From Gammaproteobacteria bacterium (GTDB taxonomy: Bacteria; Pseudomonadota; Gammaproteobacteria; Steroidobacterales; Steroidobacteraceae), in the NCBI GenBank assembly GCA_025358295.1, contig JANYJY010000062.1:42623-106622 (forward strand): a stretch of DNA of 64,000 nucleotides, given 5' to 3'. Both the position numbers and the translations under genes were made by a program. Positions 17,837-26,826 of the stretch are shown here, piece after piece. The first letter of the stretch is position 1. Every line of letters begins with the position of its first letter. Below the pieces are notes generated by a model. That model searched no databases. It was not told where the DNA came from and saw nothing but the letters and a program-made list of their open reading frames with translations.

Positions 17837-19708
17837 ATGAAACTGTTTCACTTGAATCCCATTGTGGCCGTGCGCGGCGCATTCGGCCGCCCGCTCGCAG
17901 TGCCCTTGTGCACCGCGCTGCTGGCGCTGGCGGCCTGCAGCGGCTCGGCCGTAGTGACGATGACGAGCACCTCATCGCAAGATCACTTCCTCGCCTATCG
18001 AGTCGGGTTGGTGGCGGTGCAGCTGCAGGCCTCGAGCGGCCAGTCAGGCTTGGCGCTGCTGCCGGCACGCACCACGGTTGATTTTACGACGCTCGAGAAT
18101 TTGAGCGAAGTGCTGGGCGCCGCAGCCGTCTCGAAGGGCAGCTACCAAAGCGCGCTCGTGACCCTGGATTTCAGCTCGGCCCGGATCGTCTATGACGACG
18201 GCAGCGTTGACGGCGTGACGCTGACCCCCGTCGGCGCAAGCGGCCAAGCATTGGGTCAAGTCCAGCTCATCGTGACCATCGATCCGAGTCATTCCTTCAA
18301 CATTGCGTCGAGGGGGATATCGCGCCTTGCCCTGGACTTCGATATGGCTGCATCCAATATCGTGAATCTCAGCGCCAAAACCGTAACGGTCACACCCTTT
18401 ATTGGTGCGAGTGCGTTGCCCATCGATGACAAGACCGTGCGTATCCGCGGGCCGCTCGAAAGCATCGCCAACGGCAAGGCCACCACCGGTGCCAGTGCCG
18501 CATTTACCATGGGCGCCATGCCGTTCAACGGCACGGCACGGGGCGAGGGCCGGTTGACCGTCGATGCCACCGACGCGACCAGCTTCGAGGTCAATGGCAC
18601 CGCGGCGATCGGTAGTGTCGGCCTGGGGCAGCTTGCCACTGTCAGCACGGGCACATTGGCTGTTGCGTACGGTGCCTTCAGCACCACCGGCGCAACGACG
18701 GCTACCACGTCGAGCAATGTGTCGTTTGTCGCCTCGCAGATATTGGCCGGCAGCAGTGTCCAGGGGGCGGGATTGGACCGTGTGTCGGGAGTCGTCACTG
18801 CGCGCAGCGGGAATACTCTCGGTATCGAAGACGCGACTTTGATCGGTGCCGACGGCAGCGAGACCTTTCTCGGTGGCACCACCATCGTGACTGTGAGTCC
18901 GAACACGTTGGTTACCGTATTCGGAAAAAGCGGCTCCCAATCCTATAGCCCGCAGCAGGTGTCGGCCGGATCTATGATGGACGCCTTCGGCTTGCTCAGC
19001 GGCCAATCCGCCGATAGTGCGGCGCTCGACGCCAGTGCGGGTCGTTTGCGTCTCGAGAAGACCAGCGCATCCGGGCTGGTCAGCGGGCAGAGCTCGGGCG
19101 CCTTGAGTCTGAGCCTGACCTATCTCGGCGGGCGGCGCGTGGCGGCATTCGATTTCGTCGGCACGGGCGCAGCGCCCAACCAATACGTTGTAAACACCGG
19201 TGCCTTGGATTTGGCGAATTCCACGCCAGCGTCGCCTGTCATGGTTACTGGCCTGACGAACTCGTTCGGTGCCGCCTCACCGAATTTCACGGCCGACAGC
19301 TTGCGCGATCCGACGACCATCGATGCAGAATTGATTATCGATTGGGCGGCGGGGACGACAGCGCCCTTCACGCGCCTGGACAGTTCGGCCGTCGAAGTTG
19401 ATGCCCGCAACAGGGGAATTGGCTCGCGGCATCATATCCAGATCGGGGCGCAGGACATCGACATCGTCGGGCTGTCTTCGGATCCGTTGATTGTCCCGGA
19501 TTCGGCGTCGGCGAATACCCTGTTCAGCATCGGTCATTCCGCGGGTTTGAAGATGGAAAGCTTCAATTCCTACGCGGCATTCGTCACTCAGGCCCAGGCG
19601 GAAATGAGCGGCGCGGTTACAGTGACGGGAGTGACGGCCGTTGGACAATACGCGGCATCCACCTTTACATTGACCGCAAGAAACATCACTCTTTTCTTGA
19701 ACGATTGA
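17837..19708 (+). CDS. Large secreted lipoprotein, DUF4382/DUF5666-like
   Basis: Starts MKLFHLNPIVAVRG, with a lipoprotein signal ending in lipobox LAAC (ALLALAACSG) at about residue 32, so an envelope lipoprotein is predicted. The first 180 residues (LVAVQLQASSGQ, VDFTTLENLSEVL, SYQSALVTLDFSSARI) look like a DUF4382-type beta sandwich. The remaining 440 residues are Ser/Thr/Gly/Ala-rich beta-strand sequence with repeated small barrels like DUF5666. There are no catalytic motifs. ATG 17837 has GGAAG ahead of it; the track begins upstream at 17786. It overlaps the next gene, a Tat-exported lactonase, by TTGA, so the two are probably made together in the periplasm. Family assignment is by resemblance only. 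Confidence 0.65.
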   Translation: MKLFHLNPIVAVRGAFGRPLAVPLCTALLALAACSGSAVVTMTSTSSQDHFLAYRVGLVAVQLQASSGQSGLALLPARTTVDFTTLENLSEVLGAAAVSKGSYQSALVTLDFSSARIVYDDGSVDGVTLTPVGASGQALGQVQLIVTIDPSHSFNIASRGISRLALDFDMAASNIVNLSAKTVTVTPFIGASALPIDDKTVRIRGPLESIANGKATTGASAAFTMGAMPFNGTARGEGRLTVDATDATSFEVNGTAAIGSVGLGQLATVSTGTLAVAYGAFSTTGATTATTSSNVSFVASQILAGSSVQGAGLDRVSGVVTARSGNTLGIEDATLIGADGSETFLGGTTIVTVSPNTLVTVFGKSGSQSYSPQQVSAGSMMDAFGLLSGQSADSAALDASAGRLRLEKTSASGLVSGQSSGALSLSLTYLGGRRVAAFDFVGTGAAPNQYVVNTGALDLANSTPASPVMVTGLTNSFGAASPNFTADSLRDPTTIDAELIIDWAAGTTAPFTRLDSSAVEVDARNRGIGSRHHIQIGAQDIDIVGLSSDPLIVPDSASANTLFSIGHSAGLKMESFNSYAAFVTQAQAEMSGAVTVTGVTAVGQYAASTFTLTARNITLFLND

Positions 19709-20973
19709 AGACTAGGCCGAAGTGCAGGGTTGCTTTGCCGGACGCAAGGATTACACGCCGCGATTTCATGAAGACGGCATCGCTGCTCGTAGCGCCTGCG
19801 GCTGCGTCCTTCGCGGGCAACGCGCCCGCAACGCGCTTGGCGCCGGCGACGCAAACTGCGACGGCCCCCTATGGCTACGCCTTTGTGGGTACTTACACGC
19901 CGAACGGCGGCGGGATCTACCTATTCCGCATGGACCGTGCTTCCGGTGCCCTGACTCAATTGCAGGTGTTCGACGACATTAGAAATCCGACCTGGCTGGC
20001 CATTAATCCGGCACATACCAACCTTTACGCGGTCAGCGAGATCGACAACTACCAGGGCACGCGCAGCGGCGCGGTGGTTTCGTACGCAATCGATACCGGC
20101 AGTTTACGGATCAGGCGTCTGGGTGCGGTCAGTTCCGCCGGCGCCTTGCCTGCTCATATCAGTGTGCACCCATCCGGCCGATTCGTGTTCGTCGCCAACT
20201 ACGGCGGCGGCAACGTTGCCGTCTTCCCGGTACGTCCGGACGGCTCTCTGGGCGAGCCCACGGATGTAAGGCCCAGCGTGGGCCCGCGCCATCGAGCGCG
20301 CGCGGTCGATGATCCGCCGGGTCAATTTGCCGTGAGCGACCACGATGGTCCCCATGTGCACATGGTCGAGTCGGATCCGAGCGGACAGTTCGTCATTGCA
20401 AACGATGCAGGCCTGGACCTCACCTTGGTGTGGCGTTTCGATGCGCAGGGTGGGAGGCTGCTGCCCGCGGAGGTGCCGGTGGTGGCAGCGGCGTCCGGAG
20501 CAGCACCACGCCACTTCGTGTTCCATCCGAACGGCCGAATTCTCTACAATTTGCACGAGCACGACGCCAAAATTGCCGTGTACGACTACGATGCCGCCAA
20601 AGGCGGTCTCAAGCCCAAACAACTGGTGTCGGCGCTGCCGCCGAAGTTCGAGGGCAGCAATTTGTCGTCCGAGATAGTGATTGCGGCAGATGGCCGCTTC
20701 CTCTATGTATCGAACCGCCTGCACAGCGCGATCGCGGCTTTCGCGGTGGCGAATGACGGTCAGCTGCGGATGATTAATGAGTTTTGGGCGCACGCCGACT
20801 CGCCGCGTTGCCTTACATTGGCCCCCGGCGGTGAGTTTCTTTATTCGTGCAATCAGAGGAGCGACTCCGTCACCTCGTTTCGCATCAACTCATCATCCGG
20901 CGCGCTGCAGTTTACGGGCCGTTACGAACCCGTGGGAAGTCCCGCTTTCATGCTCATGCTGAAAGCGCCGTAA
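19705..20973 (+). CDS. Tat-exported lactonase-family beta-propeller (6-phosphogluconolactonase YbhE-like)
   Basis: Seven-bladed propeller of the lactonase (Pfam Lactonase) family. The N terminus has the twin-arginine motif TRRDFMKTA followed by the hydrophobic stretch SLLVAPAAASFAG, so export to the periplasm is predicted, unlike cytosolic YbhE. Blade-like repeats run from residue 55 to the end: FVGTYTPNGGGIYLF, NPTWLAINPAHTNLYAVSE, PAHISVHPSGRFVFVANYGGGNVAVF, PRHFVFHPNGRILYNLHE and SPRCLTLAPGGEFLYSCNQ. TTG 19705 overlaps the lipoprotein stop (TTGA). Although gnd follows 80 bases later, a periplasmic location argues against this being the cytosolic 6PGL of the pentose phosphate pathway; a sugar lactone or unrelated ester is more likely. 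Confidence 0.82.
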   Translation: MKTRPKCRVALPDARITRRDFMKTASLLVAPAAASFAGNAPATRLAPATQTATAPYGYAFVGTYTPNGGGIYLFRMDRASGALTQLQVFDDIRNPTWLAINPAHTNLYAVSEIDNYQGTRSGAVVSYAIDTGSLRIRRLGAVSSAGALPAHISVHPSGRFVFVANYGGGNVAVFPVRPDGSLGEPTDVRPSVGPRHRARAVDDPPGQFAVSDHDGPHVHMVESDPSGQFVIANDAGLDLTLVWRFDAQGGRLLPAEVPVVAAASGAAPRHFVFHPNGRILYNLHEHDAKIAVYDYDAAKGGLKPKQLVSALPPKFEGSNLSSEIVIAADGRFLYVSNRLHSAIAAFAVANDGQLRMINEFWAHADSPRCLTLAPGGEFLYSCNQRSDSVTSFRINSSSGALQFTGRYEPVGSPAFMLMLKAP

Positions 20974-21052
20974 AACCCTATCCCCCTGTACCTCGGCGCA
21001 TGCGCGGATCTATACTGAAAGCCGATGCGTTCGCGCTAACCGGTTGAAGTCT

Positions 21053-21958
21053 ATGCAAATCGCGATGATTGGCTTGGGTCGCATGGGCGCCAATATGGCG
21101 CAACGCCTGATGCGAGGCGGACATAAAGTAGTCGGCTATGATCCGGCCGACGCAGCGCGTGCGGCTCTCGAGCAAAAGGGCGCCGAATCAGCAGCTTCGC
21201 TCGAACAATTGGTCGCCAAGCTCAAGGCGCCCCGCGTTATTTGGCTGATGGTTCCGGCTGGTGCGATCACCGACAGCACCATCACCGGTCTCGTGCCGCT
21301 TCTCGCCGCGGGCGACACCATTATCGATGGCGGCAATTCGAATTACCTCGACACTCAACGTCGCGCGGCATCCATGACGCAGCGTCAGATCCAATATGTG
21401 GATTCCGGCACCAGCGGCGGTGTGTGGGGGCTTGCCGAGGGCTACAGCCTGATGATCGGCGGCGATGTGGCAGTGGTCGAAAGTCTGCGTCCGATCTTCG
21501 AGACGCTTGCGCCGGCGCCAAATCAGGGGTGGGGCCGAGTGGGTCCTGTCGGTTCCGGTCACTACACCAAGATGATTCATAACGGCATTGAGTACGGGAT
21601 GATGCAAGCCTACGCCGAGGGCTTTGCCATTCTCCAGCATAAAAGCGAGTTCAATCTCGATTTGCATCAAGTCGCCGAGATTTGGCGCTACGGCAGCGTC
21701 GTGCGTTCCTGGTTGTTGGACCTGACCTCGGATGCGCTGCAGAAAAATCCAACGATGAAGGGGATAGCTCCCTACGTGGCCGACTCGGGCGAAGGTCGTT
21801 GGACGGTGGCCGAGGCCATCGAACTCGGTGTGCCGGCGCCGGTCATCACCTTATCGTTGCTCGAGCGGCTGCGATCGCGCGACAAGGATTCGTTCACGGA
21901 CAAGTTGCTGGCGGCCATGCGCAATCAATTCGGCGGTCACGCCATCAAAGAAGAGTAG
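21053..21958 (+). CDS. gnd: 6-phosphogluconate dehydrogenase, decarboxylating (short, GndA/YqeC type)
   Basis: Oxidises 6-phosphogluconate to ribulose-5-phosphate. Rossmann motif GLGRMGANM at the N terminus, IIDGGNSNYLDTQRR and DSGTSGGVWGLAEGYSLMIGG in the substrate site, the catalytic lysine region GHYTKMIHNGIEYGMMQAYAEG, and a helical C-terminal domain. At 301 residues it belongs to the short class, often NAD-dependent, rather than the 470-residue E. coli class. ATG 21053 is preferred over TTG 21044. A possible -10 TATACT lies at 21012-21017. It converges on the minus-strand operon that contains zwf and tal, so the oxidative pentose phosphate genes sit in one locus on opposite strands. Confidence 0.95.
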   Translation: MQIAMIGLGRMGANMAQRLMRGGHKVVGYDPADAARAALEQKGAESAASLEQLVAKLKAPRVIWLMVPAGAITDSTITGLVPLLAAGDTIIDGGNSNYLDTQRRAASMTQRQIQYVDSGTSGGVWGLAEGYSLMIGGDVAVVESLRPIFETLAPAPNQGWGRVGPVGSGHYTKMIHNGIEYGMMQAYAEGFAILQHKSEFNLDLHQVAEIWRYGSVVRSWLLDLTSDALQKNPTMKGIAPYVADSGEGRWTVAEAIELGVPAPVITLSLLERLRSRDKDSFTDKLLAAMRNQFGGHAIKEE

Positions 21959-21968
21959 TTCCCGGGCA

Positions 21969-23405
21969 TTACACGTTGGGAAGCGCTGCCTTGTGCTGGC
22001 TGACGGCATCGCCGTCGTTTTTTTTCAGGTCGGTGAATACGATGGTGGAGGCGATGGTCAGTGCGCCGAGCACCCATAGCGCTTGGTGAATGCCATGGAT
22101 CATTTCCGGCGCCGTGGCATGCAAGCGATCACGAATGAATACCGCCGCGGTGAGCGACGCGGTAGCCACACCGAAGCTCACTGCCATCTGCTGGACGGTG
22201 CTTGCGATCGTGCTCGCGCCGCTGGCTTCGCGCTCATTCACGTCCGCATAGGCCAGCGAATTCATACTGGTGTATTGCAGCGAGGTAAGGAACCCGTATG
22301 TGAAAGCCATCAGCACGATCAGCCAGATCGCCGTGCCGGCATCGATGGTCGAGAACAAAAAAATGATCAAGCCAACGGCGGTGGTATTGGCGATCAACAC
22401 ACGTCGGAACCCGAATTTTCTCAGAATATGCGGCATGGTGAGCTTCAACGACATGGCCGCCACCGCCTGCGGAATCATGAGCAATCCGGATTGGATCGGT
22501 GAGAATCCAAGTCCAACCTGGTACAGAAGGGGGAGTAGGAAGGGAATACCGCCTATCCCTAAGCGTGTGAAAAGGTTGCCGGTCACCGCAACTCGAAAGC
22601 TGCGAATACGCAACAAGCCCAGGCGCAGCAGTGGATGTGCAGCTCCCAGTGTGTGCAGTCCGTAGGCTACTAATAGCGCGGCGGACATGGCTAATAAACC
22701 CAGTATTTCGGCGCTTCTCAACGAGGTTTCGCCGAATACTTCCAGCACATAGGACAGCAGTGAAATCGCGGAACTGAATAATACCAAACCGATAATGTCG
22801 AGCGGATGGTTGCGTTGCTCGCGATAATTAGGCAGATGCCGGTAAACCATGTACAACCCGAACAACCCGATCGGGATGTTGACGAAGAAGATAATGCTCC
22901 AATGAAAATAGGCGATGATCAGGCCGCCGAGAATGGGTCCCAGCATGGGGCCGATCAGCCCGGGCATCGTGACCAAGCTCATCGCGCCGATGAGTTCAGC
23001 CTTGGCAAAGCTGCGGACCATGGTGAGCCGGCCCACGGGGATCATCATTGCACCGCCGCAGCCCTGCAGTACGCGGCTGGCGACCAGCATGTGAATATCC
23101 GTCGAGAGCCCGCACAGAAACGAGCCCAGCGTAAAGATGCCGATCGCGGAGCCAAATACGCGTCGTGTGCCGAAACGATTGGCCATCCATCCGCTGACAG
23201 GGATGAACACGGCGAGACTCAAGGTGTAGCTTGCCAGCACGGCCTTCATGCTGAGCGGCGGCACCTTCAGCGCCATGGCAATAGCGGGGACGGCGGTATT
23301 CAGGATCGTCGTGTCCAGCGATTCCATGAAAAAACCGACCGCCACCAACCAAGGCAGCAGCCGCTTTGCCGTGGCCGTCAAAGTAGTGTTTTCACGCGCC
23401 TGCAA
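21969..23405 (-). CDS. MFS transporter, DHA2 family (EmrB/QacA-like)
   Basis: Inner-membrane drug:proton antiporter with about 14 helices. Family marks are the helix-1 motif DTTILNTAVPAIA, the loop motif GWMANRFGTRRVF, RVLQGCGGAMMIPVGR and the motif C-like stretch GLIGPMLGPILGG. The 478-residue length is normal for DHA2. Start is a TTG at 23405, with TTG 23381 as an alternative. It follows pgm by 15 bases and is the last gene of the cbpA-to-MFS operon; there is no EmrA-like membrane-fusion partner, so a single-component pump is likely. The substrate is unknown, and sugar or sugar-phosphate efflux is only a contextual guess. Confidence 0.88.
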   Translation of the reverse strand: MQARENTTLTATAKRLLPWLVAVGFFMESLDTTILNTAVPAIAMALKVPPLSMKAVLASYTLSLAVFIPVSGWMANRFGTRRVFGSAIGIFTLGSFLCGLSTDIHMLVASRVLQGCGGAMMIPVGRLTMVRSFAKAELIGAMSLVTMPGLIGPMLGPILGGLIIAYFHWSIIFFVNIPIGLFGLYMVYRHLPNYREQRNHPLDIIGLVLFSSAISLLSYVLEVFGETSLRSAEILGLLAMSAALLVAYGLHTLGAAHPLLRLGLLRIRSFRVAVTGNLFTRLGIGGIPFLLPLLYQVGLGFSPIQSGLLMIPQAVAAMSLKLTMPHILRKFGFRRVLIANTTAVGLIIFLFSTIDAGTAIWLIVLMAFTYGFLTSLQYTSMNSLAYADVNEREASGASTIASTVQQMAVSFGVATASLTAAVFIRDRLHATAPEMIHGIHQALWVLGALTIASTIVFTDLKKNDGDAVSQHKAALPNV

Positions 23406-23420
23406 GACGGTGGCGAGACT

Positions 23421-25073
23421 TCAGGCGCCAGCGAGCGCCGCATCGACGATGCGCTGCGCCTCGGCAAGCAGCCGGTCTAGATGGGCGGCGTCGTGGAAGC
23501 TTTCCGCGTAAATCTTGTAGATATTCTCGGTCCCCGACGGGCGCGCGGCGAACCAACCGCCGCTCGATGTAACTTTCACCCCGCCGATGGGTGCGTTATT
23601 GCCGGGTGCCCGCGTCAGAATTTGCTCGATCGGCGCGCCGGCGAGTTCCTTGCTCAGAACTTGCGTTGCGTCGAGCTTGCTCAGCATTTTTTTCTGCTGC
23701 ACGCTCGCAGCGGCATCGACGCGATTGGAGTACACCGCTCCCAAGTCCTGGGTCAAGGTACGGTAGGCCTCGCCCGGATCGCGTCCGGTGCGCGCGGTGA
23801 TTTCCGCCGACAGAAGTGCCGGCACCAGGCCGTCCTTGTCCGTGGTCCAGACGCTGCCGTCCAGCCGGCTGAAGGAGGCGCCGGCGCTTTCCTCGCCGCC
23901 GAATCCCAGGCTGCCGTCCATCAGTCCGGCCGCGAACCATTTGAATCCCACCGGAACTTCGTATAAAGCCCGGCCGAGCCTGCGGCTGACCCTATCAATC
24001 ATGGCGCTGCTCACGACGGTCTTGCCGACGGCGGCATCTACCCGCCAGCGTGTGCGATGGCGAAATAAATAGTCGATGGCCACGGACATATAATGATTCG
24101 ACGGCATCAGTCCGCTGCCGGCGGTGACGATACCGTGGCGATCGTGGTCGGTATCGCAGGCAAAGGCTATATCGAATCGGTCCTTGAGACCGATGAGGCG
24201 TTGCATGGCATACGTCGATGAGGGATCCATGCGGATCTTTCCGTCCCAGTCGAGAGTCATGAAACGAAATGTGGGGTCGACTTCCTCGTTGACCACCGTG
24301 AGATTGAGGCGATAGTGCTCGGCGATGCGCGACCAATAGTGGACGCCCGCGCCGCCGAGCGGATCTACGCCCATGCGCACGCTCGAGCCTCGTATGGCGT
24401 CCATGTCCAGCACGGCGCCGAGGTCGCCTATATAGTTTTGTAGGTAGTCGTGGGTGTGGGTGGTCGCGGCGGCCCGCGCCGCGGCGACGGCAATTCTCTT
24501 GATCGCTCCGGCTCCCGAACCCAGCAATTCATTGGCGCGTGTCTCGATCCATGTCGTCACGTCGGAGTCCGCGGGACCGCCATTGGTGGGGTTGTACTTG
24601 AATCCGCCGTTGTCCGGCGGATTGTGGGACGGCGTAATGACGATGCCGTCCGCGAGCCCGGTCTCACGGCCGCGATTGTAGCTCAGGATGGCATGCGAGA
24701 CGGCCGGTGTGGGCGTGTATTCATCGCCGGCCGAGAGCATGAGCTCGACCTGATTGGCGCCGAGCACTTCGACCGCGCTGGCAAAGGCCGGCGCGGAGAG
24801 TGCGTGAGTGTCGCAACCGATGAATAACGGCCCGGTGATTCCTTGCTGCCGCCGGTACTCGCAGATGGCCTGGCTGATGGCGAGCACATGATATTCGTTG
24901 AAACTCAGGTCGAAGGAATTGCCGCGATGACCGGAGGTGCCGAAGGCGACCCTCTGCGCGGCGATGCCGCTGTCCGGACGCTCAGTGTAATAGGCCGTAA
25001 CGAGCCGCGGCACATCGACCAGCACGGAGGCGGGCGCGGCGTGGCCGGCGAGAGGGCTTATTTGCGGGCTCAA
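23421..25073 (-). CDS. pgm: Phosphoglucomutase, alpha-D-glucose specific
   Basis: Interconverts glucose-1-phosphate and glucose-6-phosphate, linking glycogen with the pentose phosphate genes here. The 550-residue E. coli Pgm-type protein shows [11 protein letters not shown] near residue 44, the phosphoserine loop [15 protein letters not shown] with Ser149, the metal-binding [10 protein letters not shown], the sugar-binding loop [12 protein letters not shown], and the C-terminal phosphate loop [13 protein letters not shown]. Start is TTG 25073, overlapping the tal stop as TTGA, which indicates coupled translation. It sits between tal and an MFS pump. Confidence 0.97.
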   Translation of the reverse strand: MSPQISPLAGHAAPASVLVDVPRLVTAYYTERPDSGIAAQRVAFGTSGHRGNSFDLSFNEYHVLAISQAICEYRRQQGITGPLFIGCDTHALSAPAFASAVEVLGANQVELMLSAGDEYTPTPAVSHAILSYNRGRETGLADGIVITPSHNPPDNGGFKYNPTNGGPADSDVTTWIETRANELLGSGAGAIKRIAVAAARAAATTHTHDYLQNYIGDLGAVLDMDAIRGSSVRMGVDPLGGAGVHYWSRIAEHYRLNLTVVNEEVDPTFRFMTLDWDGKIRMDPSSTYAMQRLIGLKDRFDIAFACDTDHDRHGIVTAGSGLMPSNHYMSVAIDYLFRHRTRWRVDAAVGKTVVSSAMIDRVSRRLGRALYEVPVGFKWFAAGLMDGSLGFGGEESAGASFSRLDGSVWTTDKDGLVPALLSAEITARTGRDPGEAYRTLTQDLGAVYSNRVDAAASVQQKKMLSKLDATQVLSKELAGAPIEQILTRAPGNNAPIGGVKVTSSGGWFAARPSGTENIYKIYAESFHDAAHLDRLLAEAQRIVDAALAGA

Positions 25074-26152
25074 GATGTGGCCAGCGATGCGCTCTTGTCA
25101 GCGATGCGCTTCATGAGTTCGCCCCAGGATTTGACGAATGACTCCGCGCCTTCCAATTGCAATCGGGCGGCGAGCGCCGCGACATCGATTCCGGCGTCGG
25201 CAAAGCGCGCCAGCACCTGTTCGGCATCGCCACCGTCCTTGGCCATCGTGGATGTCACGCTGCCGCTGATGGCGAAGGCCAGCAATGTCTTCTCCGGCAT
25301 AGTGTCGATGGTGTCGGGCGCCGCTAAGGCTTCGACGTACAGTCCCGGCGGTGCCTTGGGGTCCTTGGTGCCCGTGCTCGCCCAGAGCATGCGTTGCTTG
25401 CGCGCGCCGGCGGCTTCCAGATCGCGCCAGCGCTTGCCGGCCAGCAAATCCATGTGCGCTCGGTAGGTGCGCGAGACGATGGCTATCCCCAGCCGATTGC
25501 GCAATTCCGCAGGTACTTTGTCGCCGACCGCACGGTCCCAGCGGCTCACGAATAAGGATGCCACGGAGCTGATGCGCGGATCGAGACCTGCCGCCAGGCG
25601 CCGCTCGATGCCGCGCATGTAGGCCTCTGCGACGCTGAGATAATGCTCACGCGAGAACAGCAGGGTCACGTTGACGGGCACCCCGGCAAAAATGGCTTCC
25701 TCGATTGCCGGGACGCCGGCGGGAGTACCCGGAATCTTGACGTACAGATTCGGCCGGTCCGCCTGCTTATGAATGCGCAACGCGGCCTCGACGGTGCTCT
25801 TGGTGTCGTTCGCAATGAGCGGCGAGACCTCCATCGATACCCAGCCGTCGATTCCGCTGGTGCGGTCGAATATCGGGCGAAACAAATCGGCGGCGCGTCG
25901 CAGGTCTTCGAGTGCGATTTCGACGAATAGCTCCTCGCCTGCGAGGCCGGCCTGAGCCTTGCGGCGAATACTGCCGTCGTATGCCGAGGTATTGCCGATT
26001 GCCTCGTCGAAAATGGTGGGATTCGAGGTCAGGCCGGTGACCGACAATTCATCGATGTAACGGCGCAAGGTGCCATTGTCCAGGATTTCCCGGGTTATGT
26101 TGTCGAGCCAGAGGCTCTGTCCCAAATCATGCAGTTTCTTGGTAGTCGTCAT
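25070..26152 (-). CDS. tal: Transaldolase (long, Tal-type of 360 residues)
   Basis: Transfers a dihydroxyacetone unit between sedoheptulose-7-phosphate/glyceraldehyde-3-phosphate and fructose-6-phosphate/erythrose-4-phosphate. The protein starts [19 protein letters not shown], has [16 protein letters not shown], the Schiff-base lysine in [26 protein letters not shown] and ASTGTKDP. This belongs to the 350-380 residue transaldolase group found in actinobacteria and cyanobacteria and sometimes fused to glucose-6-phosphate isomerase; no Pgi domain is present here. The ATG overlaps the upstream HAD stop (ATGA), and its stop overlaps pgm, so the genes are tightly coupled. Confidence 0.96.
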   Translation of the reverse strand: MTTTKKLHDLGQSLWLDNITREILDNGTLRRYIDELSVTGLTSNPTIFDEAIGNTSAYDGSIRRKAQAGLAGEELFVEIALEDLRRAADLFRPIFDRTSGIDGWVSMEVSPLIANDTKSTVEAALRIHKQADRPNLYVKIPGTPAGVPAIEEAIFAGVPVNVTLLFSREHYLSVAEAYMRGIERRLAAGLDPRISSVASLFVSRWDRAVGDKVPAELRNRLGIAIVSRTYRAHMDLLAGKRWRDLEAAGARKQRMLWASTGTKDPKAPPGLYVEALAAPDTIDTMPEKTLLAFAISGSVTSTMAKDGGDAEQVLARFADAGIDVAALAARLQLEGAESFVKSWGELMKRIADKSASLATS

Positions 26153-26826
26153 GGCCGTTCCTGGAAGTCGCGTAATCCGTGGTGGAGAAGATCAGCAATG
26201 CTCTCGATTGTCATGTCCGGCGGGGGATGTACGGCGGCGGCTTGCGGCTCAAGCGCATAGTGGCCTTGGCGTACGAACACCGTGGTCAGTCTACCCTGTA
26301 GGGTGGATTTCATGGCGGCCAGCAGATTCGGCTTGTCGTCGACCATGACATAGTGGGCGGCAGGGTAGCGCTGCTGCACGTGATCGAGCACCCGCTCCTT
26401 GTGCAGGTAAATCATCACGCGACCCGCCACCGCGTCCCAGATCCCCGAGCGCATGATTTTACGCGGTTGGAACACGACGTCCCCGTCCGACAGCACGACG
26501 GGGCGGCCGAGCGCACTTAAATGTGCGACTGCGTCTAGCGCCCCTGGAAACAAGCGCGCCGCAAACGGATATTCCAATAGGAATTCCGACATGGTGAGTA
26601 AATCCGGGTGATCGTCGAGACCGGCGCGAAATGCCTGCAGACTTGCCAGGTAGTCGGCAACTCCGAATTGGTCGCGCAATTGGCCGAAGATCGACCAGTA
26701 ACGCGCGCGCTCGGTAACGCCGAATGCCTGTTCCAGGCGCCCGCCGAGATCGGCCGCAAAGCGGTCATTGTCGAGCAGCGTGTTGTCTACATCCAGTAGA
26801 AAGGTCAGGTCCTTGCCGTTCAGCAT
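26149..26826 (-). CDS. HAD-superfamily hydrolase inside the pentose phosphate operon
   Basis: Haloacid-dehalogenase type phosphatase of 225 residues. The motifs are: [14 protein letters not shown] (nucleophile and acid aspartates); II VVLSDGD (serine); III lysine in [20 protein letters not shown] helical cap lies between motifs I and II (about residues 20-90). Substrate is not predictable, but the gene is locked between zwf and tal by overlaps at both ends (zwf overlap upstream, ATGA with tal downstream). A sugar phosphate or a damaged metabolite of the pathway, such as a side product or a phosphorylated lactone/acid, is a reasonable hypothesis. Confidence 0.88.
   Translation of the reverse strand: MLNGKDLTFLLDVDNTLLDNDRFAADLGGRLEQAFGVTERARYWSIFGQLRDQFGVADYLASLQAFRAGLDDHPDLLTMSEFLLEYPFAARLFPGALDAVAHLSALGRPVVLSDGDVVFQPRKIMRSGIWDAVAGRVMIYLHKERVLDHVQQRYPAAHYVMVDDKPNLLAAMKSTLQGRLTTVFVRQGHYALEPQAAAVHPPPDMTIESIADLLHHGLRDFQERP

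Noticed and set aside
22083-23511. Several plus-strand ORFs (22083-22502, 22806-23480, 23248-23511)
   Set aside because: They lie antisense to the DHA2 MFS gene and pgm, and their translations are low-complexity shadow sequence rich in Gln, His, Arg and Asp.
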